DNA of 64,000 bases from Neoroseomonas oryzicola (lineage in GTDB: Bacteria > Pseudomonadota > Alphaproteobacteria > Acetobacterales > Acetobacteraceae). How positions within the stretch are numbered: position 1 is the first letter of the stretch; each line of letters starts with the position of its first letter. The notes under the pieces were generated by a model that saw nothing but the letters and a program-made list of their open reading frames with translations, was not told where the DNA came from and made no database searches. The DNA lies in contig NZ_JAAVUP010000002.1 in the NCBI RefSeq assembly GCF_012163135.1, forward strand, positions 372,001 through 436,000. Reading direction: 5' to 3'. This document shows positions 26,099-37,581 of the stretch, piece by piece. Both the position numbers and the translations under genes were made by a program.

Positions 26099-26563
26099 AT
26101 GACCGATGCGCCCATTCCTTCCGCCGCCCTGCGGCTCGGCCTCGCCGGACTGATCCCGACCGTCGCGATGCTGGCCGCCATGGCGATGCTGCCGGACTGG
26201 CGGTTGCTCGCGGCCGGGATCGGCATCGCCTATGGCGCGGTGATCCTGTCCTTCGTCGGCGGGGCCTGGTGGGGCATCGCGGCGGCACGGGCCGAGGGGC
26301 CGGCGCAGGGGCGGCTACTCGCGATCGCGGTGCTGCCGTCCTTCCCGGCCTGGCTCGCGCTGCTGCTGCCGCCGGTGCCGGCGCTGGTGCTCCTCGGCCT
26401 GTCCTTCCTCGCGCTGCTGCCGGCCGATGTGCGGCTTGCGCGAGAGGGGCTGGCGCCGGGCTGGTGGTTCGCCCTACGGCGCGTGCTGTCCGTCGCCATG
26501 GCGGCGCTGCACCTCGCCATGGCGGGACTGCTGATGGTCAGCGGGCCTGCGCTTCCCGGTTGA
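26099..26563 (+). CDS. DUF3429 family membrane protein
   Basis: 154 residues with four to five hydrophobic segments. The family mark is YGAVILSFVGGAWWGIAAA in the first half, with a basic C-terminal loop (ADVRLAREGLAPGWWF). DUF3429 proteins are small inner-membrane proteins of unknown function common in proteobacteria. The last 26 bases overlap the end of the convergent HdeD-like gene, so the two transcripts are antisense at their 3' ends. Confidence 0.88.
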   Translation: MTDAPIPSAALRLGLAGLIPTVAMLAAMAMLPDWRLLAAGIGIAYGAVILSFVGGAWWGIAAARAEGPAQGRLLAIAVLPSFPAWLALLLPPVPALVLLGLSFLALLPADVRLAREGLAPGWWFALRRVLSVAMAALHLAMAGLLMVSGPALPG

Positions 26564-27113
26564 GCCGGCGCAGCCGGAAGCCGAGGACGAGCAGGATGAT
26601 CCCCATCACGGCAGCCTCCAGCGCCACGATCCACGCAATGGCGATGAGGCCCGAGCCCGGATAGGCGAGCAGCATGCCGCCGAACAGCACGGTGACCGCC
26701 CCGAAGGCGCCGAGCATCACGTCGGCCGCCCGGAAGGCGAGCACCAGGCGGATGACCCCGGTCGCGATCGCGAAGGCGCCGGCCATCAGCACCAGCATGA
26801 ACAGCGACAGCCCCGGGGCGAGGAGCAGCGCCAGCGCGGCGGCCAGCGAGAGCAGCCCGTCCAGCCAGTTCCAGGCCCCGTGCGGCCCCTTGCCGGTGAT
26901 CGCCTGGGCGATCGTCGCCACGCCGTCGACCGCCAGCCAGGCGGCCAGGAAGGCGAGCAGCACGAAGAGGCTGAGGCCAGGGTTCATGATCGTCAGCGCC
27001 GCGAAGACGATCGCCGCCGCCCCGCGCAGCGCGAAGGCCCACCAGTGATGCGCCATGGCGCGCATGATCTCGACGGTCTTGTGGCCGGGCAGGCCATGCG
27101 GCGCTTCGGACAT
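26538..27113 (-). CDS. HdeD/DUF308 family membrane protein
   Basis: 191 residues with six membrane segments in three repeat pairs. The start (HHWWAFALRGAAAIVFAALT) is typical of the HdeD-like DUF308 family, linked in enterobacteria to acid resistance; its role here is unknown. An internal repeat pattern is visible (LRGAAAIVFAALTIMNPG compared with LLSLAAALALLLAPG). It is convergent with DUF3429 and divergent from the YopT-like gene. Confidence 0.88.
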   Translation of the reverse strand: MSEAPHGLPGHKTVEIMRAMAHHWWAFALRGAAAIVFAALTIMNPGLSLFVLLAFLAAWLAVDGVATIAQAITGKGPHGAWNWLDGLLSLAAALALLLAPGLSLFMLVLMAGAFAIATGVIRLVLAFRAADVMLGAFGAVTVLFGGMLLAYPGSGLIAIAWIVALEAAVMGIILLVLGFRLRRLNREAQAR

Positions 27114-27299
27114 GCGCGGTGCTCCCCTCGTGTTGCGCCGAGGCTAGGCCGAAGGGGGCGCCGCGGGAAAGGATCGCGCGCGGTGTCCTGTATCCGGATT
27201 CAGCGTGACCGTTTGGCAATTCGACGCCGTGGCGGCTTGCCGCTGCCACCGTCCGGCCGCAACATGCATCCAAACGCACTCGTAACGGGAAAGGCTCGC

Positions 27300-28034
27300 A
27301 TGGACGTCCTCAACAGCATCATCGCAGCGCGCGTGAAGTCGGTGCAGGCCAGCGCCAAGGGCTACAGTGGCAGCTGCACCTACGCCTTCTCTCAGATGAC
27401 CAACCCGGTCGCCGACATCATCGGGACCGACAAGACCACCAAGGATGGCATCTGCGAGATGCTCTCCGCGCGCTGGATGGTCGAGAATTCGCGCGGCCGC
27501 TCGTTGCAGGCCTGGCTTTCCGCAGGTGGCGGGAACGGCATCGATGCGAGCAAGATCCGGCTGCTCATGCAGCTCTTCATCATCGGCGAGTCGATGCGGC
27601 CGTCGCGGATGATCGACGAATCGGACAACGCGGCCGTGCGGCGCGGGGCCCAGGATCAGGACGCCGCAACGCAGAACTTCCTGCTCTCGAATGGCCTGGT
27701 GCCGGTGCCCGGCAACAGCGGGGGCTGGGGCAGGGGCGACAGCAGCGGCGGCGACAAGATCAAGCATCTGATCGCGCGCGACCTGTGCGACGGGCGCGGG
27801 GGCGGGCGTCGGTGGCGGATGATCGGCATCTGGGGGTCTGTCGGCGGCCACGCCATGGCCTTTTCCAGCGATGACAGCGGCTGCGCCTTCTTCGATCCCA
27901 ACTACGGCGCCTTCGCCTTCTCCTCGAAGTCGAAGTTCCGCGACTGGTTCACGCACGCCTTCTACCCGATGGCCTTCTACACGAAGCTCCTCGGCAAGCG
28001 GTACGAGCTGCTGGATTACCAGAAGGCCGGCTGA
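27300..28034 (+). CDS. YopT/AvrPphB-type cysteine protease (peptidase C58-like)
   Basis: 244 residues from ATG 27300, with AAAGG about five bases upstream; an earlier in-frame ATG at 27264 has no ribosome site. A papain-like triad can be laid out: Cys52 in [12 protein letters not shown], His184 in VGGHAMAF and Asp199 in FFDPNYG. The His-Asp spacing of 15 equals that in AvrPphB (His212/Asp227), and the Cys loop followed by Trp plus the DPNYG ending are C58 marks. C58 proteases are best known as type III effectors cleaving host GTPases or kinases, but free-living bacteria also carry homologues. There is no signal peptide and no secretion genes adjoin it. Composition is milder than its surroundings (36 G+C in 27361-27420), consistent with transfer. 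The target is unknown. Confidence 0.8.
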   Translation: MDVLNSIIAARVKSVQASAKGYSGSCTYAFSQMTNPVADIIGTDKTTKDGICEMLSARWMVENSRGRSLQAWLSAGGGNGIDASKIRLLMQLFIIGESMRPSRMIDESDNAAVRRGAQDQDAATQNFLLSNGLVPVPGNSGGWGRGDSSGGDKIKHLIARDLCDGRGGGRRWRMIGIWGSVGGHAMAFSSDDSGCAFFDPNYGAFAFSSKSKFRDWFTHAFYPMAFYTKLLGKRYELLDYQKAG

Positions 28035-28047
28035 GGCCACGCTCGCG

Positions 28048-28072
28048 GCGGCGGAGGGACACCCTCCGCCGC
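28048..28072 (+). terminator. Hairpin terminator after YopT-like gene
   Basis: Perfect 11-base arms 28048-28058 and 28062-28072 around a three-base loop, 13 bases after the stop codon. There is no T-tract. It also faces the end of the convergent tRNA-Ala gene and could serve both. Confidence 0.65.
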
Positions 28073-28152
28073 AAGCGCGATCCAACGTCGCCGGCACCCG
28101 GCGGGCGGCGTTGCGATACGCTGTGGAAATGTCGGCTGAATCTCGCGGGCGG

Positions 28153-28228
28153 TGGTGGAGCTGAGGGGAATCGAACCCCTGACCTCCTCATTGCGAACGA
28201 GGCGCTCTCCCAACTGAGCTACAGCCCC
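28153..28228 (-). tRNA. tRNA-Ala (anticodon CGC)
   Basis: A 76-base cloverleaf on the minus strand. The acceptor is GGGGCTG paired with CAGCTCC, including the G3-T70 pair that is the alanine identity element. The D-arm is GCTCAGTTGGGAGAGC, the anticodon stem CCTCG/TGAGG has loop TTCGCAA giving anticodon CGC (codon GCG), and the T-loop is GGTTCGATTCC. The 3' CCA is encoded at 28153-28155. There is no close partner; YggT begins 116 bases away in the opposite direction. Confidence 0.96.
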
Positions 28229-28344
28229 AACCCGCGCGAGGCGCGCTGAGTGCCCCAGCCCAGGCAGGAAGTCAACCCGCCTTCCGCGCGCCTTGTTCGA
28301 CCGGCGGCCCGCCACTAGGTTCCCCGCACTTCCGAGGAGGGCCC

Positions 28345-28647
28345 ATGCGCGCGCTGTTCTGGCTGCTGGATTCGGCGATCAGCCTCTATGTCTGGGCGCT
28401 GATCATCGCCGCGGTGCTCTCGCTGCTGCTGGCCTTCAATGTGCTCGATTCGCGCAACCGCTTCGTCTGGGCGGTGGCGGACTTCTTCTACCGGGTGACC
28501 GAACCGGTCCTGCGTCCGATCCGCCGGCGCCTGCCGGACCTCGGCGGCGTCGATCTCTCGCCGCTGGTGGTCATCCTGGTGCTGCAGGCGCTGCGGATAT
28601 TCCTCGCGACCACCCTCGCGCCGGCCCTCGGCGTCTACGCCTATTGA
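28345..28647 (+). CDS. YggT family membrane protein
   Basis: 100 residues with two membrane-spanning hairpin regions. It starts [19 protein letters not shown] after GAGGAGG, a firm ribosome site. The family signature is [19 protein letters not shown], followed by [13 protein letters not shown]. YggT proteins resemble one half of a mechanosensitive-like or osmotic membrane module and are usually next to DUF167 (YggU), as here. It overlaps the DUF167 start by one base (TGATG). Confidence 0.95.
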   Translation: MRALFWLLDSAISLYVWALIIAAVLSLLLAFNVLDSRNRFVWAVADFFYRVTEPVLRPIRRRLPDLGGVDLSPLVVILVLQALRIFLATTLAPALGVYAY

Positions 28648-28949
28648 TGACCTTCTGGCGGACCGAACCGGATGCCGTGCTGGTCCGCGTGAAGGTGCAG
28701 CCCAAGGCCCGCCGGCGCGGCCTCGGCGGCGTGAAGCCGGCCGCCGACGGGCCGCGCCTGGCAATTGCGGTCGCCGAGGCGCCGGAGGACGGCCGGGCCA
28801 CCCGCGCGGCCTGCGACGCGCTGGCCGAGGCGCTCGGCATTGCCGCATCCGCGGTGGCCCTGGCGCAGGGCGCCGCATCGCGGGAAAAGACGCTCCGCGT
28901 GGCCGGGGACCCGGCCATCCTCGTTCTGCGACTGGAGGCGCTGGCATGA
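28647..28949 (+). CDS. DUF167 (YggU) family protein
   Basis: 100 residues. The core [15 protein letters not shown] and [13 protein letters not shown] segments are the DUF167/YggU hallmarks; the fold is a small alpha/beta protein of unknown function. It is coupled at both ends: its start overlaps the yggT stop by one base and its stop overlaps folD by four bases (ATGA). This yggT-yggU-folD order recurs in alphaproteobacteria. Confidence 0.92.
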   Translation: MTFWRTEPDAVLVRVKVQPKARRRGLGGVKPAADGPRLAIAVAEAPEDGRATRAACDALAEALGIAASAVALAQGAASREKTLRVAGDPAILVLRLEALA

Positions 28950-29794
28950 CCGCGCGAATCCTCGACGGCAAGGCGATCGCCGCGCGCATCCGCGCCGGCC
29001 TTGCCGCCCGCACCGCCACCCTGTCCTTCCGCCCCGGCCTGCGCGTCGTGCGGGTGGGGGAGGACCCGGCCTCCGGCGTCTATGTCCGCAACAAGGACAA
29101 GGCGGCGAAGGAGGTCGGCTTCGACAGCGCGACCGTCCACCTGCCGGAATCGACGACCGAGGCGGACCTGCTCGCGACCATCGCCGCGCTGAATGCGGAC
29201 CCGGCGGTTGACGGCATCCTGGTGCAGCTGCCGCTGCCCGCGCATATCCGCACCGAGGCCGCGATCGCCGCCGTCGATCCGGCGAAGGACGTGGACGGCT
29301 TCCATCCGCTGAACGCCGGCCGCCTCGCCGCCGGCCAGCCGGGCCTCGTGCCCTGCACACCCCGCGGGGTGATGCACATCCTGGCCGAATCCGGCGCGAC
29401 GCTGCGGGGCGCCCGGGCGGTCGTGCTGGGGCGGTCGCAGATCGTCGGGCGGCCGATGGCGCAGCTGCTGCTGGGGGCGGATTGCACCGTGACCATCGCC
29501 CATTCGCGCACGCGCGACCTGCCGGCCGAATGCCGCCGCGCCGAAATCCTGGTCGCCGCCGTCGGCCGGCCGGAGATGGTGCGCGGCGACTGGATCGCGC
29601 CTGGCGCGGTCGTGGTCGATGTCGGCATCAACCGCCTGCCGGACGGCAAGCTCGTGGGCGACGTGGCCTTCGCCGAGGCCTCCGCCGTCGCCGGCGCCAT
29701 CACGCCGGTGCCGGGCGGCGTCGGGCCCATGACCATCGCCTGCCTGCTCGAGAACACGCTGGACGCCGCGCTGGCGCGCCGGGGGGCGGCATGA
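28946..29794 (+). CDS. folD: Bifunctional methylene-tetrahydrofolate dehydrogenase/methenyl-tetrahydrofolate cyclohydrolase FolD
   Basis: 282 residues, the normal length. FolD interconverts 5,10-methylene- and 10-formyl-tetrahydrofolate using NADP. Visible signatures: [17 protein letters not shown] with the catalytic Lys, [23 protein letters not shown], the NADP-site [17 protein letters not shown], and [21 protein letters not shown] followed by VGPMT. Start and stop overlap the neighbouring genes by four bases each, so it is translated in a tight operon with DUF167 and a small membrane protein. Confidence 0.97.
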   Translation: MTARILDGKAIAARIRAGLAARTATLSFRPGLRVVRVGEDPASGVYVRNKDKAAKEVGFDSATVHLPESTTEADLLATIAALNADPAVDGILVQLPLPAHIRTEAAIAAVDPAKDVDGFHPLNAGRLAAGQPGLVPCTPRGVMHILAESGATLRGARAVVLGRSQIVGRPMAQLLLGADCTVTIAHSRTRDLPAECRRAEILVAAVGRPEMVRGDWIAPGAVVVDVGINRLPDGKLVGDVAFAEASAVAGAITPVPGGVGPMTIACLLENTLDAALARRGAA

Positions 29795-30054
29795 TCCTCG
29801 CGCGCATCCTGCAGGTGGTGGGCGTCGCGGGGCTGCTCGCCTGCGCGCATCTCGCCTGGCAGGCCACACCTTGGGGCGGAGAGGGCTGGGCCCGCGCCCG
29901 GCTGCTCTACGCCGGCGCCGGGGCCATCCCGGCGCTCGCGCTGCTCGGCATCGCGGGGCTTGCCGCCGCGCTGCGACGGCAGGCGGCGGAGATCGCGGAA
30001 CTGAAGGCGCTGGTCGCGCGCCTCGCGGCGGATCAGCCGCGGCGGACCACGTAG
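29791..30054 (+). CDS. Small membrane protein (87 residues) downstream of folD
   Basis: Two hydrophobic segments ([18 protein letters not shown] and [17 protein letters not shown]) are followed by a short coiled coil ([17 protein letters not shown]). It starts by ATGA overlap with folD, which makes translation likely. No family is recognised. Its last 22 bases overlap the end of the convergent threonine deaminase gene. Confidence 0.7.
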   Translation: MILARILQVVGVAGLLACAHLAWQATPWGGEGWARARLLYAGAGAIPALALLGIAGLAAALRRQAAEIAELKALVARLAADQPRRTT

Positions 30055-31277
30055 TCCGCCGCTTCCATCGCCGCGATCAGGGCGTCGCCCTGGGCGGCGT
30101 CCTTCACCTCGATCATCAGGTGCAGCTCGGTGCTCTGCACCGTGGGCGCGCCGAACAGCTGCTGGTGCTTCACCTCGATGACGTTGCCGCCGACGTCCGA
30201 GATGCGCTTGGCGATGTCGGCCAGCACGCCCGGCCGGTCGGGGATGTCGAAATGCAGGCGCATGATGCGCCCGTCGCGCAGCAGCTGCCGCAGCAGCACG
30301 TTGGACAGCGCGCGGGCGTCGATGTTGCCGCCGCAGACCGTGGTGCCGACCACGCGGTTGCGGAAGCGCTCTGGATAGGTCAGCACGGCGGCGAGGCCGG
30401 CGGCGCCCGCACCTTCCGCCACCACCTTGGCACCCTCGGCCAGCAGGGCCACGGCCTGCTCCACAGCACGCTCGGGGACCAGCAGGACCTCGCTGTGGCA
30501 GCGGCGCAGGATGTTCAGCGGCAATTCGCCGACGTCGCGCACCGCGATGCCCTCGGCGATGGTCGGGCCGCCGACCGAGACCGGCTCGCCGGCCAGGCGC
30601 TGCGCCATGGCGGGATAGCCCTGCACCTCGACGCCATAGACCGGCATTCCGGGACGCAGCGAGGCCGCCGCGGTCGCGACCCCGGCGCACAGGCCGCCGC
30701 CGCCAATCGGGATGACCAGGGCCTCGATCTCGGGCGCGTCCTCGAGCATCTCGAGCGCCATGGTGCCCTGGCCGGCGATCACGCCGGGGTCGTCATAGGG
30801 ATGGATGAAGACGAGGCCCTCGCGCAGGGACAACTCATGCGCGTGGGCGGCGGCCTCGGCCAGCGTCTCCCCGAACAGCACCACGCGGGCGCCCCAGGAT
30901 TCGGTCCGCACCACCTTCGTCGCCGGGGTGAACTTCGGCATGACGATGGTGGCCTTCACGCCGGCCAGCTGGGCGTGGCGAGCGACGGCCTGGGCATGGT
31001 TGCCGGCCGACATGGCGATCACGCCGGCTTCCCGTTCCCTGGGCGTCAGCAGCGCGAGGCGGTTCGCCGCGCCGCGTTCCTTGAAGGCTCCGGTGGCCTG
31101 CAGGTTGTCGAGCTTGAGGAAGACGCGCGTGCCCGCCACCCGGTTCACCGCCGGGTTCTCGATGGTCGGGGTGCGCAGGATCGAGCCGCGAATTCGCTCC
31201 GCCGCCGCGCGGATGTCGGCGAGCGTGACGCTCGGCGCGACAGGGGCCTCGGGGCGGATGGCGTTCACGGCGGACAT
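30033..31277 (-). CDS. ilvA: Threonine ammonia-lyase with C-terminal ACT domain
   Basis: 414 residues. It deaminates L-threonine to 2-oxobutanoate, the first step to isoleucine or a catabolic step. The pyridoxal phosphate Lys is in ATGAFKERGA; SAGNHAQAVA and the phosphate loop IPIGGGGLCAGV are typical. Residues about 330-414 form a single ACT-like domain (FDIPDRPGVLADIAKRIS), as in the medium-length biosynthetic/tdcB-like type; this is shorter than the two-domain E. coli IlvA. GAGGAA precedes ATG 31277. No other ile/val genes are adjacent, so catabolic or biosynthetic use cannot be separated. Confidence 0.93.
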   Translation of the reverse strand: MSAVNAIRPEAPVAPSVTLADIRAAAERIRGSILRTPTIENPAVNRVAGTRVFLKLDNLQATGAFKERGAANRLALLTPREREAGVIAMSAGNHAQAVARHAQLAGVKATIVMPKFTPATKVVRTESWGARVVLFGETLAEAAAHAHELSLREGLVFIHPYDDPGVIAGQGTMALEMLEDAPEIEALVIPIGGGGLCAGVATAAASLRPGMPVYGVEVQGYPAMAQRLAGEPVSVGGPTIAEGIAVRDVGELPLNILRRCHSEVLLVPERAVEQAVALLAEGAKVVAEGAGAAGLAAVLTYPERFRNRVVGTTVCGGNIDARALSNVLLRQLLRDGRIMRLHFDIPDRPGVLADIAKRISDVGGNVIEVKHQQLFGAPTVQSTELHLMIEVKDAAQGDALIAAMEAADYVVRRG

Positions 31278-31298
31278 CGGTGTTCCTCGTGGTGGGTG

Positions 31299-31336
31299 AA
31301 AAGACGAAGGGCGCTCCGGGTGACCCCGGGGCGCCC
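31299..31336 (-). terminator. Rho-independent terminator of greA
   Basis: On the minus strand, 27 bases after the greA stop, arms 31324-31336 and 31309-31320 form a GC-rich hairpin with loop TCA. A stretch GTCTTTTC follows. The hairpin sits between greA and the ilvA start, so it insulates ilvA. Confidence 0.8.
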
Positions 31337-31362
31337 TGGCCGCTCGGCGGTTTGGCCGGCGG

Positions 31363-31836
31363 TCAGGCGTATCTGACGGCGGTAATCTCCACCGACCGGG
31401 CGCCGCCCGGCGCCGGGACCTCGACCGAATCGCCGACCTTCTTGCCCATCAGCGCCTTGGCCAGGGGGGAGGTGACGGAAATCGAGCCGTTCTTCATGTC
31501 CGCCTCGTACTGGCCGACGATGCGGTAGGTCTTCTCGTCGTCGCTTTCCTCGTCGACGATCGTGACCTTGGCGCCGAAACGGACCTGGTCGCCGGTGATG
31601 CGGGCGACGTCGATGACCTCGACGGAGGGGATGATGCCCTCGAGCTCGGCGATGCGGCCTTCGATGAAGGACTGGCGCTCGCGCGCGGCGTGGTATTCCG
31701 CGTTCTCCGACAGGTCGCCATGCGCGCGCGCTTCGGCGATCGCCCGGATGATCGCCGGACGCTCCTCGCTCTTCAGGACCTTCAGTTCCTCCTCGAGACG
31801 CGCAAGGCCTTCGGCGGTCATCGGGAACTTCTGCAC
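31363..31836 (-). CDS. greA: Transcription elongation factor GreA
   Basis: 157 residues, the standard length. GreA enters the RNA polymerase secondary channel and stimulates cleavage of backtracked RNA. The coiled-coil tip [15 protein letters not shown] with the acidic Asp-Glu pair is intact, and the C-terminal [19 protein letters not shown] is characteristic. It follows carB by 114 bases, the order seen in many alphaproteobacteria, but a terminator lies between them, so it probably has its own promoter. Confidence 0.97.
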   Translation of the reverse strand: MQKFPMTAEGLARLEEELKVLKSEERPAIIRAIAEARAHGDLSENAEYHAARERQSFIEGRIAELEGIIPSVEVIDVARITGDQVRFGAKVTIVDEESDDEKTYRIVGQYEADMKNGSISVTSPLAKALMGKKVGDSVEVPAPGGARSVEITAVRYA

Positions 31837-31911
31837 GGCGTACCCTTCCCAGTAACAGCGTCCCCCGCCGGCCCTCGGTCCGGGGTTCAGCCAGGCCTGT
31901 CGGACGGTGGG

Positions 31912-31944
31912 GAAAAGACGCCACGGGGGCCCGAAAGGGCCCCC
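31912..31944 (-). terminator. Rho-independent terminator of carB
   Basis: Seven bases after the carB stop on the minus strand, arms 31937-31944 and 31925-31932 pair perfectly around a TTTC loop. A run ending CTTTT (complement of 31913-31917) follows. Confidence 0.85.
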
Positions 31945-31950
31945 ATGCGG

Positions 31951-35196
<3,246 letters not shown>

Positions 35197-35258
35197 GGTC
35201 TCAGGCCTCGGGGGAAGAAGGGGCGGCGGGGCCGCGAAGGTTGGTCCGCGTCATGGCC

Positions 35259-35543
35259 CTAGGGCCTCCCGGCGCGGTTCAGGGCGTAGCCGAGCAGCGG
35301 CAGCAGCAGGATCAGCGGAAACATGGTCGGCGCGTAGAGGAAGACGCCGAGCGGCAGGAGCAGCCAGACCGCATCGGGGCCCTCGGCCAGCAGCAGGGGC
35401 AGGGCCGGCGCGCCGAAGCAGGCGGCGACGCCGGCAAGGAAGCCGAGGATGCTCGCGACGAAGAGCGGCCGCCGCGGCCGCAGCCACAGGAAGACCGCGA
35501 GCGCGACCGCATAGCCGAGCAGCGAGGGCAGGAGGCGGATCAT
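35259..35543 (-). CDS. Small membrane protein, carA-carB interval (94 residues)
   Basis: Three hydrophobic segments (LLGYAVALAVFLWL, LFVASILGFLAGVAACFG and MFPLILLLPLLGYAL). It starts by ATGA overlap with the preceding membrane-protein gene and ends 63 bases before carB. No family is recognised. Composition and overlap make translation likely; function is unknown. Confidence 0.72.
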   Translation of the reverse strand: MIRLLPSLLGYAVALAVFLWLRPRRPLFVASILGFLAGVAACFGAPALPLLLAEGPDAVWLLLPLGVFLYAPTMFPLILLLPLLGYALNRAGRP

Positions 35544-35845
35544 GCCGACCGCCGCGGCAGCGCGAGCAGGATGAGGAAGGCGATGAGCGCGAAGATGCCG
35601 CCGCCGATCAGCGCGCCGGCCACCGCCTCATCGGCGAAGCCTCCGCGTTCGAAGTTGATCGCCCAGGTGCCGGCCACGGCGATCATGACGCCATAGGCGG
35701 CGCTGGTCGCGACGAAGGGCCGCAGCGCCCGGTGGCCGCCGGCGAGCAGCGGCGTCATCCACCAGAACAGGCCAAGCGCCGGCGGCAGCGCAACCAGCGC
35801 TGCGGTCGCGCCATGCGCCAGCGCATCGATGCCGTAGTACATCAT
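35540..35845 (-). CDS. Small membrane protein, carA-carB interval (101 residues)
   Basis: Three membrane segments, with a central YGVMIAVAGTWAINFERGGF and a charged tail. It overlaps genes on both sides by four bases, so it is part of a tightly coupled run with LysE and SDR. No family is recognised; the three small proteins together could form a membrane complex, but this is conjecture. Confidence 0.72.
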   Translation of the reverse strand: MMYYGIDALAHGATAALVALPPALGLFWWMTPLLAGGHRALRPFVATSAAYGVMIAVAGTWAINFERGGFADEAVAGALIGGGIFALIAFLILLALPRRSA

Positions 35846-36111
35846 GGACGCGCCCCGGCCGCCGACTGCCGCCAGGCGCTCCAGAGCAGCAGCGGCAGCA
35901 GGATGAGATGCGGGATGCCCCAGAAGGCCAGCGCCGCCATGGCATGCTCGCCCGCCATCAGCGTCGTGGCGCCGTGCACCGCCACCGAGAGCACGAAGGC
36001 CGTCACGGCCGCGCGCATCGGCGGATAGATCCGGCGCAGGCTGGACGCCAGCACGAAGAGCACGAGCCCCGAATAGGCGAGGGCGAACAGGCCGGCCACA
36101 CCCTCGATCAT
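35842..36111 (-). CDS. Small membrane protein, carA-carB interval (89 residues)
   Basis: Starts at ATG 36111 by ATGA overlap with the LysE stop. Three hydrophobic segments are visible (VAGLFALAYSGLVLFVLASS, AVTAFVLSVAVHGATTLM and ALAFWGIPHLILLPLLLW). An upstream-extended frame to 36765 is the shadow of lysE. Family unknown; gene order suggests a link to the exporter. Confidence 0.68.
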   Translation of the reverse strand: MIEGVAGLFALAYSGLVLFVLASSLRRIYPPMRAAVTAFVLSVAVHGATTLMAGEHAMAALAFWGIPHLILLPLLLWSAWRQSAAGARP

Positions 36112-36740
36112 GCGCGGCTCTCCGTCGCCAGCTTGACCGCGAGCAGCGCGAGCGCCCCGCCCAGGATCCAGCGCTGCGCCGCCATCCAGCCCGGCCGCGT
36201 GCCGAGGAAGCGCGCCACCCCCGCCGCGCCCATCACCAGCGCCCCGTCGAAGACGATGGCGACCGCGATCTGCACGGCGCCGAGGATCGCACCCTGCGTG
36301 AAGACGTCGCCGCGCGCCGGGTCGATGAAGGGCGGCAGCACCGCGACGTAGAACAGTGCCACCTTCGGGTTCAGCGCCGCGGTGGCGAAGCCGACGGAGA
36401 ACAGCCGCACCGCCGGTTCCTGCGGCATGGCGCGGACCGCGAAGATCGGCTGCCCGCCTGGCCGCACGCATTGCCAGGCGAGGAACAACAGATAGGCCGC
36501 ACCGCCGAGCCGCAGGATGTCCCACGCATAGGGCACCGCGAACAGCGCCGCGGTCAGTCCCGCCGCGGCGCAGAGCATGATGACCAGCGAGCCGAACTGG
36601 CACCCCACCAGCGAAATCATGCCCGCCCCCGTCCCCTGCGCGAGGGCGCGCGAGACGAGGTAGAGCATGTTCGGCCCCGGCGTCGCCGCGAGGCCGAAGG
36701 ACAGCGCGGCGAAGACCAGCAGGGTCTCGAGCGGTGGCAT
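36108..36740 (-). CDS. LysE family translocator (amino-acid exporter)
   Basis: 210 residues with six membrane segments, the usual RhtB/LysE size. Family markers are the N-terminal ATPGPNMLYLVSRALAQG and the central NPKVALFYVAVLPPFIDP. These carriers export amino acids such as lysine, arginine, homoserine or threonine. It starts by TGATG overlap with the SDR stop. An arginine or other amino-acid exporter between the two carbamoyl-phosphate genes would make physiological sense, but substrate specificity cannot be read. Confidence 0.92.
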   Translation of the reverse strand: MPPLETLLVFAALSFGLAATPGPNMLYLVSRALAQGTGAGMISLVGCQFGSLVIMLCAAAGLTAALFAVPYAWDILRLGGAAYLLFLAWQCVRPGGQPIFAVRAMPQEPAVRLFSVGFATAALNPKVALFYVAVLPPFIDPARGDVFTQGAILGAVQIAVAIVFDGALVMGAAGVARFLGTRPGWMAAQRWILGGALALLAVKLATESRA

Positions 36741-37498
36741 CAGCCGTGCACCGAGAACCCGCCATCGACGGGGATGGACACGCCCGTGATGAAGGACGAC
36801 GCGTCGGAGGCGAGGAAGGCCGCGACGCCCTCGAAGTCGCGCGGATCGCCCCAGCGCTTGGAGGGCGTCCGGCGCAGCACGTCCTCGTGCAGCGTCGCCA
36901 TGTCCTGCCGTGCCTTCCGGGTCAGGTCGGTGTCGATCCAGCCCGGCAGGATGACGTTCACCGTGATCCCGTCCGGCGCCCAGGCGACGGCGAGCGACTT
37001 CGTCAGCTGCACCACCCCGCCCTTGGACGCGCCATAGGCCGCATGGAAGGGCAGGCCGAAGATCGACAGCATCGACCCGTTGTTGATGACCCGCCCGACG
37101 CCGCCCTTCTTCAGCCAGGGATGCGCCGCCTGGCTCGCGATCATGGTGCTGGTCAGGTTGGTCGCGAGCACCGTGTGCCAGTCCTCCATCCGGTATTCCT
37201 CCGGACGGCGGCGGATATTGGTGCCGGCGTTGTTCACCAGGATGTCGAGGCGGCCGAAGCGCTCGGCCGTGGTCGCGACCATGGCGCGGATCGAGGCATC
37301 CTGCGTCACGTCCACCTCGACCGCATCGGCGGTGGCGCCAAGCGCCTGGAGCTCCGCGACCGCGGCCGCGTTCTTCGCCGCATTGCGCCCCGCCACCATG
37401 ACGGTCGCGCCGGCCTTGGCGAGGCCGCGGGCGAAGCCGAGGCCGATGCCCCCGTTGCCGCCGGTGACGAGCGCGACGCGCCCCTTCAGGTCGAACAT
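36740..37498 (-). CDS. SDR family oxidoreductase
   Basis: 252 residues of the classical short-chain dehydrogenase type. The cofactor loop is TGGNGGIGLGFA, followed by NNAG (VNNAGTNIRR), the catalytic Ser in NNGSMLSIFG, the YGASKGG active-site Tyr/Lys, and a C-terminal ITGVSIPVDGGFSVHG. It looks like a gluconate 5-dehydrogenase or 2-deoxy-D-gluconate 3-dehydrogenase type by general appearance, though the substrate is uncertain. It is the first gene of the five-gene block between carA and carB; a long hairpin at 37520-37572 separates it from carA. Confidence 0.93.
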   Translation of the reverse strand: MFDLKGRVALVTGGNGGIGLGFARGLAKAGATVMVAGRNAAKNAAAVAELQALGATADAVEVDVTQDASIRAMVATTAERFGRLDILVNNAGTNIRRRPEEYRMEDWHTVLATNLTSTMIASQAAHPWLKKGGVGRVINNGSMLSIFGLPFHAAYGASKGGVVQLTKSLAVAWAPDGITVNVILPGWIDTDLTRKARQDMATLHEDVLRRTPSKRWGDPRDFEGVAAFLASDASSFITGVSIPVDGGFSVHG

Positions 37499-37519
37499 GC
37501 CGTTTCCCTCTCTTGTGCT

Positions 37520-37572
37520 GCGCGTCCGATCCGGACCTTCGCGCCCTTCGGCGCTCCGGTCATCGGACGCGC
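37520..37572 (-). terminator. Long hairpin after carA, possible terminator or attenuator
   Basis: Arms 37562-37572 and 37520-37530 are perfect 11-base complements, extended inward past a bulge by CCGGA/TCCGG and an inner GCGCCGAAGGGCGC-type stem-loop. It begins ten bases after the carA stop on the minus strand. There is no strong T-run, so partial termination before the SDR block is possible. Confidence 0.6.
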
Positions 37573-37581
37573 GGCCGGCGT

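Noticed and set aside
27264-27300. Earlier ATG for the YopT-like gene
   Set aside because: In frame, but without a ribosome site; the ATG at 27300 has AAAGG at suitable spacing.
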